The notes beneath the pieces were generated by a model. That model ran no database searches, was not told the origin of the DNA, and was given only the letters and a program-made list of their open reading frames with translations. Source: Gp13-AA77 sp035949375 (lineage in GTDB: Bacteria; Acidobacteriota; Terriglobia; UBA7540). From it: a DNA stretch of 64,000 nt. Below, piece by piece: positions 60,512 through 64,000 of the stretch (positions are counted from its first letter, which is position 1; every line of letters begins with the position of its first letter). The stretch is taken from the NCBI GenBank assembly GCA_035949375.1, contig DASZIG010000067.1, forward strand, positions 1 to 64,000, in the 5' to 3' direction. Both the position numbers and the translations under genes were made by a program.

Positions 60512-61768
60512 GTGAATTCTTTGCACACTCGAAGCGTTTCCGTGGCACTCGGCGTTGCGGCGGCCTGTTTGCTCGCGGCGTCCGGGGCGCGAGCCGGTGG
60601 ACAGGCGGGTGGCGCGGCGTCCAGCCTGTCGGCCACCAGCCTGACCTTCACCCCTGAGCCGGTGGGCACGGTCAGCGCACCGCAGACCATCACCCTGACG
60701 AATACCGGCAGCGCGGTTCTCAACATTGTGACCCTGTCCGTTCTCGGCCCCGATTTTTCCGAGACGAATACCTGCGGCAACTCGGTAGCCGCCGGTACGA
60801 ACTGCGCCATCTACGTCACATTCGATCCCTTGAGCTACGGGACGGGGACCGGGACCGTCGTCATCACGTCGAGCGCCAGCAACAGCCCGCAGACTGTGAC
60901 CCTCGAGGGCATGGGAATGGGGCCGGCCCTGACCTTCTCTTCCGCGACGGTGAATTTTCCCAGCCAGCTCGTGAGCACCACCAGCCCGCAGGAGACGGTG
61001 TACGTCTCGAGTTCGGGGGACGAGCCGCTGACGATTGCGAATATCACCGTGACTGGGCCCTTTAACTCAAACAACACCTGCGTCACCTCGGTGCTGAACG
61101 CCGGCGGCTCCTGCACGATCAGCGTCTACTTCACGCCTGTCGCCGGGGGACCGGCGACGGGCCAGATGACGATTTATGACGACGCGTATCCGGCCACGCA
61201 AACGATTGCGCTCAACGGAACGGGCGCGGACTTTTCGGTCTCGCTTACGCCGACCTCAAATTCCACTACAGCCGGCCAAAGCGCCAACTACAGCGTCTCG
61301 GTGACCCCGATCGGTGGCTTCTCAGGAACTGTGGCCCTCGGTTGTGGGGCGCTTCAGCCAACTCTCGCCTGCAGCTTCGCCCCGAGTACCGTCACGGTCA
61401 GTGGCTCGAGCCCGGCCACATCCACCGTCACGGTAACCACGATTGCGGCGTCCCGGGTCCCCCCGGGCGGTTCAAGGCGAATGCCTCCGGGGGGCATCTG
61501 GCTGCGGCCGCTGTGGCTGTGGATCTTGGCGTTGGGCTTCGCGGGTTTGGCCGTCTCCCGCCGCAAGCGTGCGGGACTGACGCCGGCATGCGCCGTGGCC
61601 GCGGCACTGCTTCTCGCGGCCCTCACGATGCCCGCTTGCGGAGGGAACAGTCCCAAAGTTGCGACCGTCACATCTCCCGGTACTTACGCGATTGTGGTCG
61701 CCGGAACCACGCCCGCAGGATCAAACACCGTGCAGAGCACCGCGGTCCTGACCCTCGTCGTGAACTAG
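60512..61768 (+). CDS. Secreted choice-of-anchor-D (ASH) protein with two C-terminal membrane segments
   Basis: This 418-residue protein starts at GTG 60512 behind GGAGATATT. A signal peptide ends near SGARAGG (about residue 26). Two ASH/choice-of-anchor-D modules (about 35-250) are followed by one Ig-like domain. The end repeats the layout of the protein at 42894: PPGG twice, a membrane segment (WLWILALGFAGLAV), SRRKR, a second hydrophobic segment (AVAAALLLAALTMPACGG) with a lipobox-like Cys, then a 40-residue beta strand region (GTYAIVVAGTTPAG). Likely displayed at the cell surface. Confidence 0.85.
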   Translation: MNSLHTRSVSVALGVAAACLLAASGARAGGQAGGAASSLSATSLTFTPEPVGTVSAPQTITLTNTGSAVLNIVTLSVLGPDFSETNTCGNSVAAGTNCAIYVTFDPLSYGTGTGTVVITSSASNSPQTVTLEGMGMGPALTFSSATVNFPSQLVSTTSPQETVYVSSSGDEPLTIANITVTGPFNSNNTCVTSVLNAGGSCTISVYFTPVAGGPATGQMTIYDDAYPATQTIALNGTGADFSVSLTPTSNSTTAGQSANYSVSVTPIGGFSGTVALGCGALQPTLACSFAPSTVTVSGSSPATSTVTVTTIAASRVPPGGSRRMPPGGIWLRPLWLWILALGFAGLAVSRRKRAGLTPACAVAAALLLAALTMPACGGNSPKVATVTSPGTYAIVVAGTTPAGSNTVQSTAVLTLVVN

Positions 61769-61797
61769 CTACCTGAACGGGTTTCCTTGAACTCCCG

Positions 61798-62628
61798 ATG
61801 CGCTCTGTCGTGATTGTGGACCACGCCCTGGCTTGCCGCCTCGAGCGGACGGAGGGCACCGCGAACGCGCGCTTTGTCGAGGCCCGCGCACGCGTCGCGC
61901 CCGGTTCCGGCGCGCAATGTATCGAAATCGCGGGCGCCTACGCGATGTTTGACGCTCCCCAATCACCATGCACGCAAACCTTCGGACTTGGCCTGTTTCG
62001 AATGCCTACCGCGGTCGACATGGATCGGGTGGAAGCATTCTTTAAGGACCGCGGAGCGCCCGTGCTCCACGAAGTATCCCCGCTCGCCGATAAAGCGCTC
62101 CTGCCCATGCTGCGCGAACGCGGCTACGGGCCCGTGGAGTTGTCGAATGTGCTGTTTCTGCCAATCGGCGACGTGCTTTCATCGACGCCGATCTCGCCCT
62201 CCGTCGAGCACGGGTCCTTGCGAGCGCGCGTAGCTGGTCCCGAGGAGAAGGATGTCTGGGCTCGGACCATGGCGGAAGGCTGGCGCGAGTTCGTCGAATT
62301 TGCCGATTATATGCTGGACTTGACGGCCGTCTCGGCGGCCATCGAAGGCAACATTCTGTTCCTTGCCGAATTGGACGGCCAACCGGTTGCGGCGGGCGCA
62401 CTGGCGACCCACCAGGGAGTGGCGTTGCTGACCGGGGCCAGCACCATCCCGGAGTGGCGACGGCGAGGAGCGCAAAACGCCCTGCTTGCAAGCCGCCTCG
62501 ATTACGCGGTGCGGGCGGGCTGCGACCTGGCGATGTTCTGTGCCGAACCGGGCGGGGGCTCCCAGCGCAACGCCCAGCGCCACGGCTTCCAAATCGCGTA
62601 CACCCGCATAAAATGGGGCCTGAGTTAA
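61798..62628 (+). CDS. GNAT-family N-acetyltransferase
   Basis: This 276-residue cytoplasmic protein has a GNAT domain in its C-terminal half: an acetyl-CoA-binding stretch LTGASTIPEWRRRGAQNALLASRLDYAV, then the last strand region DLAMFCAEPGGGSQRNAQRHGFQ. The N-terminal half (VEARARVAPGSGAQCIEIAGAYAMF) resembles a degenerate second GNAT repeat. The ATG at 61798 has no strong ribosome site ahead. It lies 29 bp behind the ASH gene, so co-transcription is possible. Substrate unknown. Confidence 0.83.
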   Translation: MRSVVIVDHALACRLERTEGTANARFVEARARVAPGSGAQCIEIAGAYAMFDAPQSPCTQTFGLGLFRMPTAVDMDRVEAFFKDRGAPVLHEVSPLADKALLPMLRERGYGPVELSNVLFLPIGDVLSSTPISPSVEHGSLRARVAGPEEKDVWARTMAEGWREFVEFADYMLDLTAVSAAIEGNILFLAELDGQPVAAGALATHQGVALLTGASTIPEWRRRGAQNALLASRLDYAVRAGCDLAMFCAEPGGGSQRNAQRHGFQIAYTRIKWGLS

Positions 62629-62942
62629 GCGCAACGTCATAAGCCCGTGCGCGGGGCCTGCCACCGTATCGTTCTGAACGAGGCGCAGCGCAGGTAAGAT
62701 GCAATAATGTCTCACCGATTCCGGATTCAGTGCCGGGCTCGAGAATCGACAATCGTCCATCATCGATCAACCGGGTTTGTTATAATGTCTTGATTGGGAG
62801 CGAAAGTGCCGCCTGCTGGGGCCGTCCGTCTCGACCTCTTAACCTTGCCGACACTGATGCTGGCCAGGGCGCAGTCCTGCCTTCGCGGGGCTTGAAGCTG
62901 CGCGCCGGCCGAGCGCTTCCGACTTTAATAAGGGGATGATTC
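62629..62942. other. Intergenic region ahead of the oxidoreductase gene
   Basis: No gene is supported in these 314 bp. The only signal is an extended -10 promoter at 62778-62786, which would give a leader of about 150 nt for the next gene. Confidence 0.5.
62778..62786 (+). promoter_or_regulatory. Extended -10 promoter (TGTTATAAT)
   Basis: TGT-TATAAT is a perfect extended -10 element. No good -35 is seen, as expected for this promoter class. Transcription would start near 62793, about 150 nt ahead of the ATG at 62943. Confidence 0.45.
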
Positions 62943-64000
62943 ATGGCAACGACGCACGTAGCGCCCGCGGAAAGCGAGGTCGCGCAGCAACCCGACCGGG
63001 TGGTAAACGACCTGAGCATCCAGGTGGCCACCGTCAATGGCTCGGGCAGCCAGAGCTCCAACATGGTGCTGCTGCGGGCCCTGTTTCAGATGGGCATTCC
63101 GATATCGGGCAAGAACCTGTTTCCCTCGAACATTGAAGGGCTGCCGACCTGGTTCACCATTCGCGCTTCCAAGCATGGCTGGATCGCGCGGCGCAAAGAG
63201 ATCGACTTCCTGGTGGCGATGAACGCCGAGACCGGAGAAGAGGACGTGCGCTCGCTCGAGCCGGGCGCGGCCTGCGTCTACGACGAAAAGCTCAACCTGA
63301 AGCGCCTGCGCGACGACTTGAGCTTCTACCCGGTGCCCTTTGACCAGCTTGTGGCCCCGGTGTGCCCCGATGCCAAGCTCCGCAAGTTGGTGCGCAACAT
63401 GATTTATGTGGGCGTCGTCGCGCGCCTGCTCCAGATGGACATGGGCGAGGTCGAGCGCGCTCTGCGCAAGCAGTTCAAAAAGAAGGTTAAGGCTGCAGAC
63501 CTGAATTTCAAGGCGGTGCTGGCCGGATACGAATTCGCCGAGAAGAATCTCGAAAAGCGCGACCGTTTCCTCGTGGAGCGCATGAACGCCAACGCGGGCA
63601 AGATCCTGATGGAGGGCAATGCGGCGGCGGCGCTCGGTTGTATGATGGCGGGCGTCACGGTCGTGACCTGGTACCCCATTACGCCGTCGTCGTCGCTCTG
63701 CGAGACGCTGATCACCTACATGAAGCGTTACCGCATGGACCCGGAAACGGGAAAGGCGACGTTCGCCATCGTCCAGGCCGAAGATGAGCTGGCGGCCATC
63801 GGCATGGTGGTGGGCGCGGGCTGGGCGGGCGCGCGCGCCATGACGTCCACGGCCGGGCCCGGCATTTCGTTGATGTCCGAGTTTGTCGGTCTCGGCTACT
63901 ACGCCGAGGTGCCTGGCGTGATCTTCGACATTCAGCGCGTGGGACCGTCCACGGGCTTGCCGACGCGCACGGCGCAAGGCGACATCCTCTCGACGGCGCT
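62943..64000 (+). CDS. korA: 2-oxoacid:ferredoxin oxidoreductase, fused gamma-alpha subunit (partial)
   Basis: Reading from ATG 62943 (AAGGGGATGATTC ahead) the frame is open to the window edge, giving 352 residues. An N-terminal gamma-type domain has VNGSGSQSSNMVLLRALFQMGIPISGKNLFPSNIEGLPTWF. The alpha-subunit domain follows with EGNAAAALGCMMAGVTVVTWYPITPSSSL and TSTAGPGISLMSEFVGLGYYAEVPGV. This is the layout of 2-oxoglutarate (or other 2-oxoacid) ferredoxin oxidoreductases, which use ThDP and ferredoxin to make acyl-CoA. The beta subunit would be downstream, outside the window. Confidence 0.92.
   Translation, partial: MATTHVAPAESEVAQQPDRVVNDLSIQVATVNGSGSQSSNMVLLRALFQMGIPISGKNLFPSNIEGLPTWFTIRASKHGWIARRKEIDFLVAMNAETGEEDVRSLEPGAACVYDEKLNLKRLRDDLSFYPVPFDQLVAPVCPDAKLRKLVRNMIYVGVVARLLQMDMGEVERALRKQFKKKVKAADLNFKAVLAGYEFAEKNLEKRDRFLVERMNANAGKILMEGNAAAALGCMMAGVTVVTWYPITPSSSLCETLITYMKRYRMDPETGKATFAIVQAEDELAAIGMVVGAGWAGARAMTSTAGPGISLMSEFVGLGYYAEVPGVIFDIQRVGPSTGLPTRTAQGDILSTA

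Overview
The window is high-GC bacterial chromosome and most likely comes from an Acidobacteriota genome. That inference rests on the gene content: a VWFA-related protein of acidobacterial type, an SBBP-repeat/choice-of-anchor-D secreted protein, twin-arginine Gfo/Idh/MocA and TIM-barrel proteins, a GH116 glycosidase, PQQ and GMC dehydrogenases, and an ECF sigma/CHAT cluster. No rRNA, tRNA, phage gene, transposase or CRISPR array was recognised.

Layout. 1-663: four and a half copies of a 92-bp tandem repeat. 664-4744 (minus): acyl-CoA carboxylase beta subunit and an unrecognised protein with an internal duplication. 5237-10056 (plus): ECF sigma factor, zinc-finger anti-sigma factor, choice-of-anchor-P-like protein and a TPR-CHAT lipoprotein. 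10158-17166 (minus): greA, a TPR protein, a double-thioredoxin protein, an orphan ParD-type antitoxin, an M13 peptidase and a CPBP peptidase. 17268-21128 (minus): a Gfo/Idh/MocA protein, an RHH antitoxin with a frameshifted PIN toxin, and a MocR regulator. 21249-26805 (plus): small secreted proteins, a NIPSNAP protein, an OPT transporter and a C39-like secreted protein. 26936-34974: sugar epimerase, glycosyltransferase-like membrane protein, TrmO, a second Gfo/Idh/MocA protein, small proteins and a PpiC-type chaperone. 35096-41829 (minus): the cluster yceD-rpmF-plsX-fabH-fabD followed by a penicillin acylase. 41830-42893: a long intergenic region with a promoter-like sequence and stacked hairpins. 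42894-50021 (plus): a 1278-residue SBBP/ASH protein and three tandem paralogous secreted proteins, each with its own two-hairpin leader. 50180-60182 (minus): VWA protein, GH116 glycosidase, epimerase, GMC oxidoreductase with its small subunit, PQQ dehydrogenase and dihaem cytochrome c. 60512-64000 (plus): a second ASH protein, a GNAT acetyltransferase and the start of a 2-oxoacid:ferredoxin oxidoreductase alpha subunit.

How it may work together. The 51.6-60.2 kb block reads as periplasmic glycoside cleavage plus oxidation of the released sugar, feeding electrons to a dihaem cytochrome c. The 35-42 kb block is the usual ribosome/phospholipid/fatty-acid cluster, but three of its four internal junctions contain fold-back inverted-repeat spacers. 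The 5-10 kb block looks like a self-contained envelope signalling unit ending in a caspase-like lipoprotein. The least explained elements are the fold-back spacers, the structured region at 42.1 kb, the triplicated secreted-protein units with compensating leader hairpins, and a C-terminal two-membrane-segment module shared by two secreted proteins.
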